Origin: Exiguobacterium profundum
Lineage (GTDB): Bacteria > Bacillota > Bacilli > Exiguobacteriales > Exiguobacteriaceae
NCBI RefSeq assembly: GCF_001909285.1
Contig: NZ_MRSV01000001.1
Location: 2,002,556-2,066,555 of the forward strand
Direction: 5' to 3'
Length of the DNA: 64,000 nt
Below, one piece after another: positions 23,810 to 32,896 of the stretch. The first letter of the stretch is position 1. Every line of letters begins with the position of its first letter. The notes beneath the pieces are model-generated. The model saw only the letters and a program-made list of their open reading frames with translations, was not told the origin of the DNA and did no database searches. The position numbers were made by a program, and so were the translations under genes.

Positions 23810-26434
23810 TTAGTTATTCCCATTGTTTGAATTACTGTTTCCACGATTCGTGTCTGACGATTCACCATTGGATTGTCCCTCTAACGGAGTTCCTGAATCA
23901 TCTCCGTCAGTTGGTTCGTCTGTACCTTCGCCAGAACCTTCATCCGTAGCCGGTTCATCAGGAGTTTGTTCGTCGGTGGTATCTTCGCCGTTTCCGTCTC
24001 CGTTACCATTCCCGTTTCCGTTATCATTCCCGTTCCCGTTATTTTCGTCTGATGGTTCATCTTCGGAATTCCCCTCATCAGTAGGGTTTTCCTCTTCTTC
24101 CGTCGGTTCCTCTTTCGGTTCAATCGAATAGCTCGCTTGTGCCGGTGCCGATTGCTGTTCTCCCGTCAACGGGTTCGTCGCATTTGCGACAATAGTAAAC
24201 GTTGTGTCTCCTTCGGCCAAGTTTGCAATATTCACACTCGTCTCCCCGGTCGTTCCGACGACTTGCTCACTTCCATCGGCTGACTTTTGTGTCACCGTGA
24301 ACGTGATATCCGTATAACCATCGGCTTGTGCACCATCGAAATCGTATGACCATGAGACAGAACCGGTTTGACCTTCTTCATCGTAGTTAACACTTGCCCC
24401 AGTCGGAGCAACCAACTTCTCAGGTTGAAGATCTTTTGGTTTTGTTCCTTTTACATAAAGCTCATTGCCAAGTGACAAGACTGAGTCTGGACGCTGGAAT
24501 CGATCCGGTTGTCCCGTCGCATTCGTCACTTGTTGCATCATATATTCGAAATAGTATTGGGCATAGTCAGGATCGAACGAAGCGACTGTCGAATCTTTCG
24601 TTTTTCCTGTCCTTTCTGAGATCGAGTAATCCGTAGAATAACCAGTAAACCATTTATCTTTCGGATTTGTAGAGTTAGGCTCGTTCGTCGTACCCGTTTT
24701 ACCTGCTACGTCCCATGGGAATGCGCCAGGTACATAAGTTCCACCTTCAGCACTCACAACATCACGAAGCATGTCTGTCAACATATACGCTGTATAATCT
24801 TCCATCGCTTGCTTGGCTTTAATCGGTGAATTAATACTTGAACCATCATTGAATTCAATTTTTTGAATCAAGTGCGGTTTTGTATACATCCCATTCGCAC
24901 CAAGTGTTGCATAAGCTGCAGCCATCTGTGTCGTGCTCGCTTCTGCCGTACCTAAAGCATTAGATTCGTTGAGTTCATCGCCAGAATATGAAGGTTCGAT
25001 TCCTACATTTTTAACGAACGATTCGATTGCTTCTTGTCCATACTCATCCCGCACTTCTTGGAAAGCACGAACTGCTGGCGTGTTCGCTGAAATTTTCAAG
25101 TATTGGCGCATCGTATTTGGTCCACGGAAACCTGAATAATAGTTATTCGGACTATATGTGCCATCTAATTTAGCGTCAAGCAACACTTTACCTGTCGACC
25201 ACTGCCCATTTTCAATTCCAGGACAAAAAAAAAAAAATGGTTTAGCTGTCGATCCGATTTGATACTTCTCATTTGAGTAGTCACGATATGTGGTATCACC
25301 TTGCTTCGCCTGTTGACTGTCTACGATAGCGACAATTTCACCGGTCTTTGTATTCAAGACGGTTGCACCCATTCGTAAATCTTCAGGGAAACTACTTGTT
25401 TGTAAATTAACATTATTCGATTTAATATCACTGTTGATTTTTGTGTGTTTCTCTTTGTTGATTGACGTATAAACTTTCAAACCAGTCCCGTAAATATCTG
25501 ACTGTTCAAGACCATAGTCCTCTTCTAACTCATTCAATACACGAGAGTAAATCGCACGTGTGAACGCTTCTTCTTCCGTCTCTTCACCTGGTGAGATGAC
25601 GTCAGCAATGGCAACATCGAGTGCCTCATTGTATTGTTCCTCAGAAATATGTCCGTCACGTTTCATTGCAGACAAGACTTGCTCTTGACGGTAGCGAGTC
25701 AACTCCTGATCACCGTTGATTGGATCGTAGGCACTTGGACGTTGCGGGAGACCTGCGAGAATCGCGGCCTCTTGATAATTGACCTCAGAGACCGGCTTAT
25801 TGAAGTAACGTTTCGATGCGGTTTGCACACCGTATCCGCCACTACCGTAATAGTTTTTGTTCAAGTACATCTCTAAAATCTGTTCTTTCGTATACTCACG
25901 CTCGAGTTTGAGTGCGAGCCATTGTTCTTGAAGCTTACGCTTCAACTTCTTATCTGTCGAAAGGAACGACTGCTTGACCAATTGTTGAGTGATGGTCGAT
26001 CCACCTTCTGCACCGAAACCCTCTGTCAAGTTGGCAACGACGGCTCCGCCGATTCGACGTAAGTCAATCCCGTTATGCTCATAGAAACGACGGTCTTCAA
26101 TGGACACGACCGCTTGTTGCATCACTTCAGAGATGTCGTCGATGGAGACATACTCTCGAATCTGACCCGCCCCTTCGAGCGGTTCTCCTTCAGCCGAAAG
26201 CAACTGAATCGGATACGTATCGACAAGTTTGTCTTCATCTAGTTCTGGTGCCGTCGCAATGGCATATACCGTATATGCGCCGAATGCGATTACCGCAGCA
26301 ATAAATAACATGAAACCTAATAAAAAGATGCGTTTCCACATCGGTTTCTTACTTTTCGTCTTTGGTTGTTTCCCAGTTTTTTTGCGTTTTTTCTTCGTCG
26401 AATCTTGTCGACGTGCGACCCTACTTCGCTCCAT
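23810..26434 (-). CDS. ponA: Penicillin-binding protein 1A/1B, bifunctional transglycosylase/transpeptidase
   Basis: Class A PBP, 874 residues. A basic cytoplasmic tail and one membrane helix (35-60) precede a GT51 domain with EDRRFYEH (catalytic Glu113) and GGSTITQQLVKQ. The transpeptidase has STAK (Ser395), SAN and KTGTTN motifs, followed by an FN3-like domain (about 690-780) and a 95-residue Glu/Asn/Gly-rich low-complexity tail. Directly after STAKP the protein reads FFFFC, encoded by a 13-base A run on the plus strand; relatives have a mixed hydrophobic segment followed by YGP. This may be a sequence error. It is preceded by recU, as in B. subtilis. Confidence 0.95.
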   Translation of the reverse strand: MERSRVARRQDSTKKKRKKTGKQPKTKSKKPMWKRIFLLGFMLFIAAVIAFGAYTVYAIATAPELDEDKLVDTYPIQLLSAEGEPLEGAGQIREYVSIDDISEVMQQAVVSIEDRRFYEHNGIDLRRIGGAVVANLTEGFGAEGGSTITQQLVKQSFLSTDKKLKRKLQEQWLALKLEREYTKEQILEMYLNKNYYGSGGYGVQTASKRYFNKPVSEVNYQEAAILAGLPQRPSAYDPINGDQELTRYRQEQVLSAMKRDGHISEEQYNEALDVAIADVISPGEETEEEAFTRAIYSRVLNELEEDYGLEQSDIYGTGLKVYTSINKEKHTKINSDIKSNNVNLQTSSFPEDLRMGATVLNTKTGEIVAIVDSQQAKQGDTTYRDYSNEKYQIGSTAKPFFFFCPGIENGQWSTGKVLLDAKLDGTYSPNNYYSGFRGPNTMRQYLKISANTPAVRAFQEVRDEYGQEAIESFVKNVGIEPSYSGDELNESNALGTAEASTTQMAAAYATLGANGMYTKPHLIQKIEFNDGSSINSPIKAKQAMEDYTAYMLTDMLRDVVSAEGGTYVPGAFPWDVAGKTGTTNEPNSTNPKDKWFTGYSTDYSISERTGKTKDSTVASFDPDYAQYYFEYMMQQVTNATGQPDRFQRPDSVLSLGNELYVKGTKPKDLQPEKLVAPTGASVNYDEEGQTGSVSWSYDFDGAQADGYTDITFTVTQKSADGSEQVVGTTGETSVNIANLAEGDTTFTIVANATNPLTGEQQSAPAQASYSIEPKEEPTEEEENPTDEGNSEDEPSDENNGNGNDNGNGNGNGDGNGEDTTDEQTPDEPATDEGSGEGTDEPTDGDDSGTPLEGQSNGESSDTNRGNSNSNNGNN

Positions 26435-26454
26435 TCATGGTTCACTCCTTCTAT

Positions 26455-27063
26455 TCAATCGAGCCATTGATCGAGCACCGTCAAATAATCAATCGACGGC
26501 AAGGCTCTCGTCGGAACTTCAATCGCTTCCTTTTCGATAAAGCTGAGCGGAATCGATTTGCGCCCCGTTAACCGTTGTTCCCACCACTGAACAAGTTGCT
26601 CGGTGGTCAATACATATTGCGTATTATAGCGACTAAAGCGGATGATGACAAAACAAATCCCTCCATGACGTTCACACTCACGCATGTGGGCGATTTGGTG
26701 GTCATGAAAATTGCCGAGCGGAAACGATGTCTTATTATTCGTTTCTTTCGCTTCAAAGTCAATGTACCTACCACGATAAACACCGTTGTAATCGGTCGTA
26801 GATGCCTGTTTGAAATAGGCTTCCGTTACTTTGGCGGCACTTCGCTTCGGATAGTCGACTTTGACGATTTGGAGAGGGGTTGGTTTTTTGTGGATGACTG
26901 CTCGTTGATGAATCCGATAAAACTCATTCGTTTCATTTAACAGCGTCTCCAAGTTCATTCCGCGATTCGCATAGGTTTGAGAATTCGATGATTGCTTCGA
27001 AATTCCTTCCCCCTTTGTTGTCTTTGTCACGTTTGCCTTTTTACCGTTTGGATAATGGAACAA
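26455..27063 (-). CDS. recU: Holliday junction resolvase RecU
   Basis: Homodimeric nuclease that resolves Holliday junctions and modulates RecA. The catalytic core YRGRYIDFEAKETNNKTSFP contains the metal-binding D and E-x-K, and HKKPTP, YPKRSAA and FHDHQI match the family. I choose the TTG at 27063, giving FHYPNGKK at the N-terminus as in B. subtilis (IRYPNGK); it follows GGGGTGA by 5 bases. A longer ATG start at 27081 lacks a good ribosome site. It forms an operon with ponA, which follows 20 bases later. Confidence 0.94.
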   Translation of the reverse strand: MFHYPNGKKANVTKTTKGEGISKQSSNSQTYANRGMNLETLLNETNEFYRIHQRAVIHKKPTPLQIVKVDYPKRSAAKVTEAYFKQASTTDYNGVYRGRYIDFEAKETNNKTSFPLGNFHDHQIAHMRECERHGGICFVIIRFSRYNTQYVLTTEQLVQWWEQRLTGRKSIPLSFIEKEAIEVPTRALPSIDYLTVLDQWLD

Positions 27064-27437
27064 TGTCGTCACCCCATACATACATATTAACAGGTCGGTC
27101 CACTCGTTCCTTCCGTCTCAGGTCTGATTGTCGACTTCTGTCGGTCGACACTTGTGTGGAATTACCGCAACACATATCGTACCAAACTCCCGTATGTTAA
27201 ACTAGTATGTAAGCGATTGTGTATCCAAATTGAAAAGCTCTCGTTATGTATGATTCGATTGCTTTTCTATGATAATAGCACTTCTACTGTTTATCCAAGA
27301 TGACACACCGATAAACCTCATTGATGTCATTAAAAAAAAAATGTGCAATATCTGTGCAATAGATTGACCAAATTATCATTTGGAAATAAAATAGGGTGCT
27401 TAAAGACGCTACTGTTAAGCCGTTTTGGAGGGATTGG
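27064..27437. other. Intergenic region between divergent recU and DUF3800 gene
   Basis: These 374 bases hold the plus-strand promoter of the DUF3800 gene at 27364-27392 and must also hold the recU promoter, which I could not place with confidence. A 10-base A run lies near 27332. I see no conserved RNA structure, repeat or small gene. Confidence 0.5.
27364..27392 (+). promoter_or_regulatory. Probable sigma-A promoter of the DUF3800 gene
   Basis: TTGACC (27364-27369) and TAAAAT (27387-27392) are separated by 17 bases. The predicted start point is about 40 bases before the ATG at 27438. Confidence 0.6.
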
Positions 27438-28289
27438 ATGGAAAGTGGAAAGAAGTATGTCATGTTCGTCGACGAAACAGGCACACCGAAGGGAAATACG
27501 CAATTTAACTTGACTGGCGTGCTGATGGAATATAAGTATTCAATCGATGCAGACGAGACTGGATTACCGTGTGAATTGAAACGACGTCTTCAGGCGTTCA
27601 AACGAGATGTGTTCAAAACGGAGCATATCCCACTTCATTTAAAAGAAATTTTAAAAGCGGAACATCCTTACGGAAAAGAAGATGGGATCACGATTGATAT
27701 GTTGCGCGACTTTTGGGATAAACTCCCTGAATTTTTGCGAGGAATCTACTGTACAATCGTCAGTGTCGAGGTCGATAAACAAAAGCTTCATGACTTTTAT
27801 TCGACGCCAAAAGATCCGTATGTCGTCGCATTCGCTCACCTGATGAAGTCATTCTATGCGTTTTTAGAAGAAACAGAGGCAGTAAGTGCCCGTGTCGTCC
27901 TAGAATCCCGAGACGATTATCAGAACTTACTGATACAAAAAGCATTCTTTGATATTTTCAACTCAGGTACCGTTCATTTAGACGTCGAAAAGAGCCGTCA
28001 AAAAATTAAAGGCTTCATCTTCTCTGAGAAGCAGAACACGATGTATCAATCTGGCTTAGAAATCGCTGACCTCGTCTGTCTACCACTTTCTCGCGTTCGT
28101 CGTGGCGTGATTGAAGTGAAACCACGGTTCGTCCATTATGGGGACGAGAACCGAATCTTTAAAGCCATTAAGGACAAAATTTACATCCGTAAAGAAAGTC
28201 CGGACCAAGATTTCCGAAACTGGGGCTTCAAAAAAGTGCCAATAAAAAAAAAACGTCGCGAATGGAGCGACCATCCTTGGAATCATTAA
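27438..28289 (+). CDS. DUF3800 domain protein
   Basis: A 283-residue protein with the DUF3800 hallmarks: an N-terminal FVDETGTPKGN motif (residues 10-20), a central VVLESRDDYQN and a C-terminal GLEIADLVCLPLSR, together suggesting an RNase H-like acidic active site. Proteins of this family occur in varied contexts, some near defence or mobile genes, and their function is unknown. Here it stands alone between recU and nth, with its own promoter and terminator. ATG 27438 follows GGAGG; an upstream in-frame start is unsupported. Confidence 0.8.
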   Translation: MESGKKYVMFVDETGTPKGNTQFNLTGVLMEYKYSIDADETGLPCELKRRLQAFKRDVFKTEHIPLHLKEILKAEHPYGKEDGITIDMLRDFWDKLPEFLRGIYCTIVSVEVDKQKLHDFYSTPKDPYVVAFAHLMKSFYAFLEETEAVSARVVLESRDDYQNLLIQKAFFDIFNSGTVHLDVEKSRQKIKGFIFSEKQNTMYQSGLEIADLVCLPLSRVRRGVIEVKPRFVHYGDENRIFKAIKDKIYIRKESPDQDFRNWGFKKVPIKKKRREWSDHPWNH

Positions 28290-28291
28290 GC

Positions 28292-28329
28292 AAAAACGCA
28301 TCGACACCTTTCGTGTCGATGCGTTTTTT
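28292..28329. terminator. Bidirectional terminator between DUF3800 gene and nth
   Basis: ACGCATCGACAC-CTTTC-GTGTCGATGCGT flanked by A5 on the left and T6 on the right. It terminates both convergent genes and overlaps the nth stop codon. Confidence 0.88.
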
Positions 28330-28990
28330 ATGTGGTGACTTTCTGTGACTTCATTCGTTTCTTTCCTTCACGGCACATATGCAACAGTGGGCATGCCTCA
28401 CAGCCTGGGCGTTGTGCCTTGCAATGATATCGTCCGAAGAAGATGAATTGATGATGAAGTTGTGACCATTCCTCGCGTGGAAACTTTTTCATTAATGTAT
28501 CCTCGACTTGTCGAACATTGTCTTTCCAGCGACAAATACCGAGACGCTTGGAAACTCGTTCCACATGTGTGTCAACCGCAAACGCCGGTTCATGGAATGC
28601 AACAGAAAGGACGACGTTTGCTGTTTTACGACCGACTCCGGGGAGCGCCTCTAACGATGCTCGGTCAGAAGGGACAATCCCCCCATGCTCGTTCACAATT
28701 TTTTCTGAGAGTGCTTTTACATTCTTCGCTTTGTTACGGTACAGACCAATCCGTTTAATCAATGCCTCAATCTCAGACACGTCAGCCGCAGCCATCGCCT
28801 CGACAGTCGGAAACGCTTCAAACAATCCTGGTGTCACCTTGTTGACGAGCGCATCCGTCGCTTGTGCGGAGAGCGCGACCGCGACGACCAATTCAAAGGG
28901 ATTTTGATGCGTCAACTCGCAATGAGCGTCTGGGAACATCTGCTTCATCGTATCTGACACTTCCTGTAATTGTGCTCGCGTCAACATCAC
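28328..28990 (-). CDS. nth: Endonuclease III
   Basis: Base-excision-repair DNA glycosylase/AP lyase for oxidised pyrimidines. The 220-residue protein has the helix-hairpin-helix LPGVGRKTANVV with the catalytic lysine, VDTHV with the catalytic aspartate, and a C-terminal 4Fe-4S motif C-x6-C-x2-C-x5-C (CKAQRPGCEACPLLHMC). Its ATGA start overlaps dnaD. Last gene of the ypmA-to-nth operon. Confidence 0.97.
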   Translation of the reverse strand: MMLTRAQLQEVSDTMKQMFPDAHCELTHQNPFELVVAVALSAQATDALVNKVTPGLFEAFPTVEAMAAADVSEIEALIKRIGLYRNKAKNVKALSEKIVNEHGGIVPSDRASLEALPGVGRKTANVVLSVAFHEPAFAVDTHVERVSKRLGICRWKDNVRQVEDTLMKKFPREEWSQLHHQFIFFGRYHCKAQRPGCEACPLLHMCREGKKRMKSQKVTT

Positions 28991-29571
28991 TTATTCCTCC
29001 GTTGATATTCCACGACATCCTCGAGCGATTCGACATGATGGTCTTGCCAAACGCGCAGGATTTTGTCCATGTATTTGAAGTTTCGCACGTTTCGAAGTTT
29101 CGCTTCACGAAGTGCGGCCATGATGAGTTCTTCGCTGAAGCCATCTTCCGTCATCCAGCCGACAATTTGTTCAATCTCGAACGGGGTGATCGTTCCAAAT
29201 TCCCGCTCAAACGTATGAATGATATTCTCATTCAGTGTCTGCTGTGGCGCAACTTTCTCTTCCCCTTGTAACGCTTCGAAAAGTGGCAATAGGCTATATC
29301 GCTCGCCATCACTTGAAGCGTCAATCGCGATCAACTCTTTTTGCAACAGACCAAGTAGCACTGAGCGCGCCTCATTCTCTGAAACATTCAATCGTTTCCC
29401 TAGCTCACTCGGGAGCGGCATGACGATGCCTTCTCCAGTCATTTCTAGAAGATGGACGATCAGACTGAACTCGACGGGTGACAAATCGAGGCGTCTCGCA
29501 TCGGTGAACAGCTTTCGTGGAATGACGACCGGACTTTGCTCGAATAATTGAATCAATTGATGTGCATCCAT
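28987..29571 (-). CDS. dnaD: DnaD replication initiation/restart protein
   Basis: Primosomal protein of Firmicutes that acts with DnaB and DnaI to load the replicative helicase. The 194-residue sequence has an N-terminal winged-helix oligomerisation domain (LSPVEFSLIVHLLEMTGEG ... LGKRLNVSENEARSVLLGL) and a C-terminal DnaB/DnaD domain ending in the FKYMDKILRVW helix and a short basic tail. Located between asnS and nth, as in B. subtilis. Confidence 0.95.
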   Translation of the reverse strand: MDAHQLIQLFEQSPVVIPRKLFTDARRLDLSPVEFSLIVHLLEMTGEGIVMPLPSELGKRLNVSENEARSVLLGLLQKELIAIDASSDGERYSLLPLFEALQGEEKVAPQQTLNENIIHTFEREFGTITPFEIEQIVGWMTEDGFSEELIMAALREAKLRNVRNFKYMDKILRVWQDHHVESLEDVVEYQRRNK

Positions 29572-29594
29572 GTCGCACTTCCTTTCTAAGACAC

Positions 29595-29631
29595 ATTAAT
29601 CGGGGAGGACATGGTGTCTTCCCCGATTAAT
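29595..29631 (-). other. Strong hairpin without T tract between asnS and dnaD
   Basis: ATTAATCGGGGA and TCCCCGATTAAT form a 12-bp outer stem, extended by an inner GAC/GTC pairing. It follows the asnS stop by 3 bases and has no run of T on the minus strand, so it is more likely an mRNA-stabilising or processing structure, or a partial attenuator, than a full terminator. Confidence 0.6.
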
Positions 29632-29633
29632 CG

Positions 29634-30935
29634 TTAAGGGTGAATTCGGTTTAAAAGACGTGGGAACGGGATCGCTTCACGGATGTGCTCGATTCCACTG
29701 ATCCATGCGACCGTACGCTCGAGACCAAGTCCGAAACCAGAGTGTGGGACCGAACCGTATTGACGAAGTTCAAGGTACCAATCATACGCATCCGTTTCGT
29801 CAAGACCTTCCTTGATGATCTCTTCTTTTAGACGATCGTAGTCGTCCTCACGTTGAGATCCCCCGATGATTTCACCATATCCTTCTGGTGCAATCAAGTC
29901 CGCACACAGAACAAGTTCTGGATTCTCAGGGTCTACTTTCATGTAGAACGGTTTGATTTCTTTTGGCCAATGCGTGATGAATACCGGCTGATCATGTGCG
30001 TTGGCAATCGCCGTCTCGTGCGGTGCACCGAAATCATCACCGTATTCGATGTCGTCGAATCCTTCTGCCTTCAAGAACTTGATGGCATCTTCGTAACGAA
30101 CACGAGGGAACGGCGCTTGTACTTGTGCCAATTTCTCAAGGTCACGTCCAAGCAGTTCCAGTTCATTTTTACAGTTCGCAAGTGCTGCCTGTGCAATGTA
30201 TGAGACGTATTGCTCTTGAATCTCAAGGTTCATGTCATGATCGACGAATGCCATCTCCGGCTCAATCATCCAGAACTCAATCAAGTGGCGACGTGTTTTT
30301 GTTTTTTTTGCACGGAACGTTGGACCGAACGAGAATACTTTTCCGAGGGCCATCGCCGCTGCTTCCATATACAATTGACCCGTCTGAGAAAGGTAGGCTG
30401 ATTGACCGAAATAATCTGTTTCGAACAATTCTGTCGTCCCTTCCGGAGCACTGCTCGTAAGGATTGGCGGATCGATTTTGACAAATCCTTCTTTGTTGAA
30501 GAATTCATATGTCGCACGAATGATTTCGTTACGAACTTTCATAATCGCGTGTTGGCGACGTGAACGGAGCCATAAGTGACGGTTGTCCATCAAGAATTCC
30601 GTTCCGTGTTCTTTCGGTGTGATTGGATAATCAATCGATTCCGCAATCACTTCTAAATCTGTCACTTCCAATTCAAATCCGAGTGGTGTACGTCCGCCAT
30701 CAGATTTGACATTCCCTGTGACCCAAACCGAAGTTTCTTGAGTAATCCCTTTGGCTAACGTAAATAACTCTTCCGCCACGTCAGCTTTTACAACGACTGC
30801 TTGAGCAAAACCGCTTCCATCACGTAATTGAAGGAAAGCAATCTTACCACTTGAACGTTTATTGGCAATCCAGGCCCCTACACGGACCGATTGGCCTTCA
30901 TAATCTTTAAATTGGTTAATCGAAATAGTTGTCAT
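29634..30935 (-). CDS. asnS: Asparaginyl-tRNA synthetase
   Basis: Class IIb synthetase charging tRNA-Asn. An N-terminal OB-fold anticodon-binding domain ([27 protein letters not shown]) is followed by the class II core, with motif 2 near [24 protein letters not shown] and motif 3 [12 protein letters not shown]. The conserved motif-2 glutamate (FRAE) reads lysine at residue 210, encoded in an 8-base T run (plus strand), which would be expected to inactivate the enzyme; a base error is likely. ATG 30935 is preferred (AAAGGA 11 bases upstream) over 30947. Co-transcribed with aspB. Confidence 0.95.
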   Translation of the reverse strand: MTTISINQFKDYEGQSVRVGAWIANKRSSGKIAFLQLRDGSGFAQAVVVKADVAEELFTLAKGITQETSVWVTGNVKSDGGRTPLGFELEVTDLEVIAESIDYPITPKEHGTEFLMDNRHLWLRSRRQHAIMKVRNEIIRATYEFFNKEGFVKIDPPILTSSAPEGTTELFETDYFGQSAYLSQTGQLYMEAAAMALGKVFSFGPTFRAKKTKTRRHLIEFWMIEPEMAFVDHDMNLEIQEQYVSYIAQAALANCKNELELLGRDLEKLAQVQAPFPRVRYEDAIKFLKAEGFDDIEYGDDFGAPHETAIANAHDQPVFITHWPKEIKPFYMKVDPENPELVLCADLIAPEGYGEIIGGSQREDDYDRLKEEIIKEGLDETDAYDWYLELRQYGSVPHSGFGLGLERTVAWISGIEHIREAIPFPRLLNRIHP

Positions 30936-30955
30936 ATTCTTTTCCATCCTTTCGC

Positions 30956-32143
30956 TTATCGAGCGTGCTCCGTAACGAATTCTTCTACTCGATCGAGCGC
31001 TTCTAATACGCGTTTTAATTCAGTTGCATAGGATAATCGTACGTAATCGTCTTGTCCGAAGCCCGAACCAGGCACAAGTGCCACGTTTGCTTCTTCAAGA
31101 ACAGCTTCACACCAAGCATCGACGGTGTCATAGCCACTTTCTGTGGCCGCGACCTTCGCATTGGCATATAAGTAAAATGCACCTTGTGGCTTCAAACAAG
31201 TGATGCCAGGGATTTTGACGAGACGGTCGTAGACGATTTCAAGTCGTTCCTCGAACGATTGACGCATCATTTCCACATCTTCTTGTGGTCCATTGTACGC
31301 TTCTACCGCAGCCGCTTGTGCGACAGATGTCGGGTTTGATGTCGAGTGTGAGGCCAAGTTCGTCATCGCGCCGATGATTTTTGCATCACCAACGGCATAC
31401 CCGATTCGCCAACCTGTCATCGCGTGAGATTTCGAGACCCCATTGATGATGATTGTCCGCTCACGCATATTCGGAAGGGTCGCAATCGATACGAACGACG
31501 CATCACCGTAAATCAATTTTTCATAAATTTCATCGCTAACGACGAGAAGATTGTGTCGAAGAACGACATCGGCGAGTGCCTGTAGCTCCTCTTTCGTATA
31601 AATCATTCCCGTCGGATTAGATGGGCTGTTCAAAATGACGGCCTTTGTACGAGCTGTAATCGCGTTCTCTAGTTGCGTTGGCGTCAATTTAAATGATGTC
31701 TCTTCATTCGTGTCGACCAAGACAGGTTCTCCGTCCGCCAATTTGATTTGTTCCGGGTAACTGACCCAGTATGGGGCTGGGACAATCACTTCGTCCCCTT
31801 CATCTAAAATAGCTTGGAACAGAGCGTATAGGGCATGTTTCGCACCTGAAGCAACCATCACCTCGTTGCGTTCGAACGACAATCCACTATCGCGTTTCGT
31901 CTTTTCAATGATGGCATCCTTCAACGCGACTGTCCCGCCAGATGGCGTGTATTTTGTGTCTCCATCTCGAGCGGCTTGACAAGCAGCGTCGATGATTCGT
32001 TCTGGTGTGTTGAAATCAGGTTCACCCGCGCCGAGACCAATGACATCTTTGCCTGAAGCTTTCAGTGCCTTCGCCTTAGCTGTAATCGCTAAGGTAGTCG
32101 ATGGTGTGAGTTGTTTTACACGTTTCGCTAATAGATGTTCCAT
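30956..32143 (-). CDS. aspB: Aspartate aminotransferase, class I PLP enzyme
   Basis: Converts oxaloacetate and glutamate to aspartate and 2-oxoglutarate; product feeds AsnS-linked and amino-acid pathways. The 395-residue sequence shows [12 protein letters not shown], the PLP phosphate region, [16 protein letters not shown] and the Schiff-base lysine motif [15 protein letters not shown]. Two tandem ATGs are possible; the second (32143) has better spacing to GGGGG. It sits between ypmB and asnS in the conserved operon. Close family members can use other amino acids, but synteny supports AspB. Confidence 0.93.
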   Translation of the reverse strand: MEHLLAKRVKQLTPSTTLAITAKAKALKASGKDVIGLGAGEPDFNTPERIIDAACQAARDGDTKYTPSGGTVALKDAIIEKTKRDSGLSFERNEVMVASGAKHALYALFQAILDEGDEVIVPAPYWVSYPEQIKLADGEPVLVDTNEETSFKLTPTQLENAITARTKAVILNSPSNPTGMIYTKEELQALADVVLRHNLLVVSDEIYEKLIYGDASFVSIATLPNMRERTIIINGVSKSHAMTGWRIGYAVGDAKIIGAMTNLASHSTSNPTSVAQAAAVEAYNGPQEDVEMMRQSFEERLEIVYDRLVKIPGITCLKPQGAFYLYANAKVAATESGYDTVDAWCEAVLEEANVALVPGSGFGQDDYVRLSYATELKRVLEALDRVEEFVTEHAR

Positions 32144-32163
32144 CATAATCCCCCTCTAATTCA

Positions 32164-32649
32164 TTACATTTGATCGGTCAATTGGACCCGTCGAATAAAT
32201 TCTCCGGTCTGAAGCGTATAGTACGAATACGTATAAGACGCATCCGCTTTCGTGACCACTTCGATGAGTGCCCGTTCGTCAAAACCAACCTTACAGCTGA
32301 CCAGTTGTCCGCCTGTCTCCTCAACCGACTTCGAACAGACGTCAGTAGCGTCCACTTCACCGATTTCTCGTTGCTCGATCTCCAGCTTTTTATCCAATGG
32401 GACAAACCAAATGGACTTCCCGTCTACTTCTGGGAAGACGACATATGCCTCTGTCCCATTGAACAGTTCTCCCTGACCCACTCTCGCGTCTGGAGATTCT
32501 TCAGTCAATCGTACCATCGCCGTTTCGACGAGCTTTTCTTTTTGATTCTCTGTATGACCGATGGTGAATCGATACATCACGCTAAAGACAAGGACGACAC
32601 CAATCAGTGCCGCCAGTAATGAGACGATCCATTTTGCCTTTCTGGTCAT
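32164..32649 (-). CDS. ypmB: YpmB-like membrane-anchored protein (DUF5590/PepSY-like)
   Basis: A 161-residue protein with one N-terminal membrane helix (residues 8-28) and an extracytoplasmic domain. The order ypmA-ypmB-aspB-asnS identifies it as the YpmB counterpart, whose domain is DUF5590 with PepSY-like features. Function unknown. The start overlaps the ypmA stop by 4 bases. Confidence 0.85.
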   Translation of the reverse strand: MTRKAKWIVSLLAALIGVVLVFSVMYRFTIGHTENQKEKLVETAMVRLTEESPDARVGQGELFNGTEAYVVFPEVDGKSIWFVPLDKKLEIEQREIGEVDATDVCSKSVEETGGQLVSCKVGFDERALIEVVTKADASYTYSYYTLQTGEFIRRVQLTDQM

Positions 32650-32831
32650 TCTGTACGATAGATGGTGAAGACCATCTCTTCCTTCTTCGGATCATTCACT
32701 TTCTTCTCAAGTGACAAACCGAACATTAAATCCTGACTCTTTAAGGTCCGATTCAATAAGTCGACAATTTTGTAGACGTCCGCAGTCGGTTCGATGCGCA
32801 CGCTCGCCAGCGTCTCAATATTCGAGTTCAT
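32646..32831 (-). CDS. ypmA: YpmA-like small protein (DUF4264)
   Basis: A 61-residue soluble protein; the pattern IRVEPT-like ... VYKIVDLLNRTLK ... FGLSLEKK matches YpmA/DUF4264, unknown function. It is the first gene of the ypmA-ypmB-aspB-asnS-dnaD-nth operon. ATG follows GAGGAGGAG. Confidence 0.85.
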   Translation of the reverse strand: MNSNIETLASVRIEPTADVYKIVDLLNRTLKSQDLMFGLSLEKKVNDPKKEEMVFTIYRTE

Positions 32832-32864
32832 ATTGACTCCTCCTCAAAAAACACTATACGTATC

Positions 32865-32893
32865 ATTATAAAACGATAATATCGTGATGCCTA
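32865..32893 (-). promoter_or_regulatory. Promoter of the ypmA-nth operon with palindrome in the spacer
   Basis: On the minus strand a perfect -10 TATAAT (32865-32870) lies 17 bases from a -35-like TAGGCA (32888-32893). The spacer contains ACGATA-A-TATCGT (32873-32885), a perfect inverted repeat that could be an operator or simply a bend. The start codon of ypmA is about 30 bases downstream. Confidence 0.6.
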
Positions 32894-32896
32894 GCG

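Noticed and set aside
25225-25237. Phase-variable homopolymer in ponA
   Set aside because: The residues differ but the length does not, and neighbouring frames are intact; slippage would alter length. Substitution is the better explanation.
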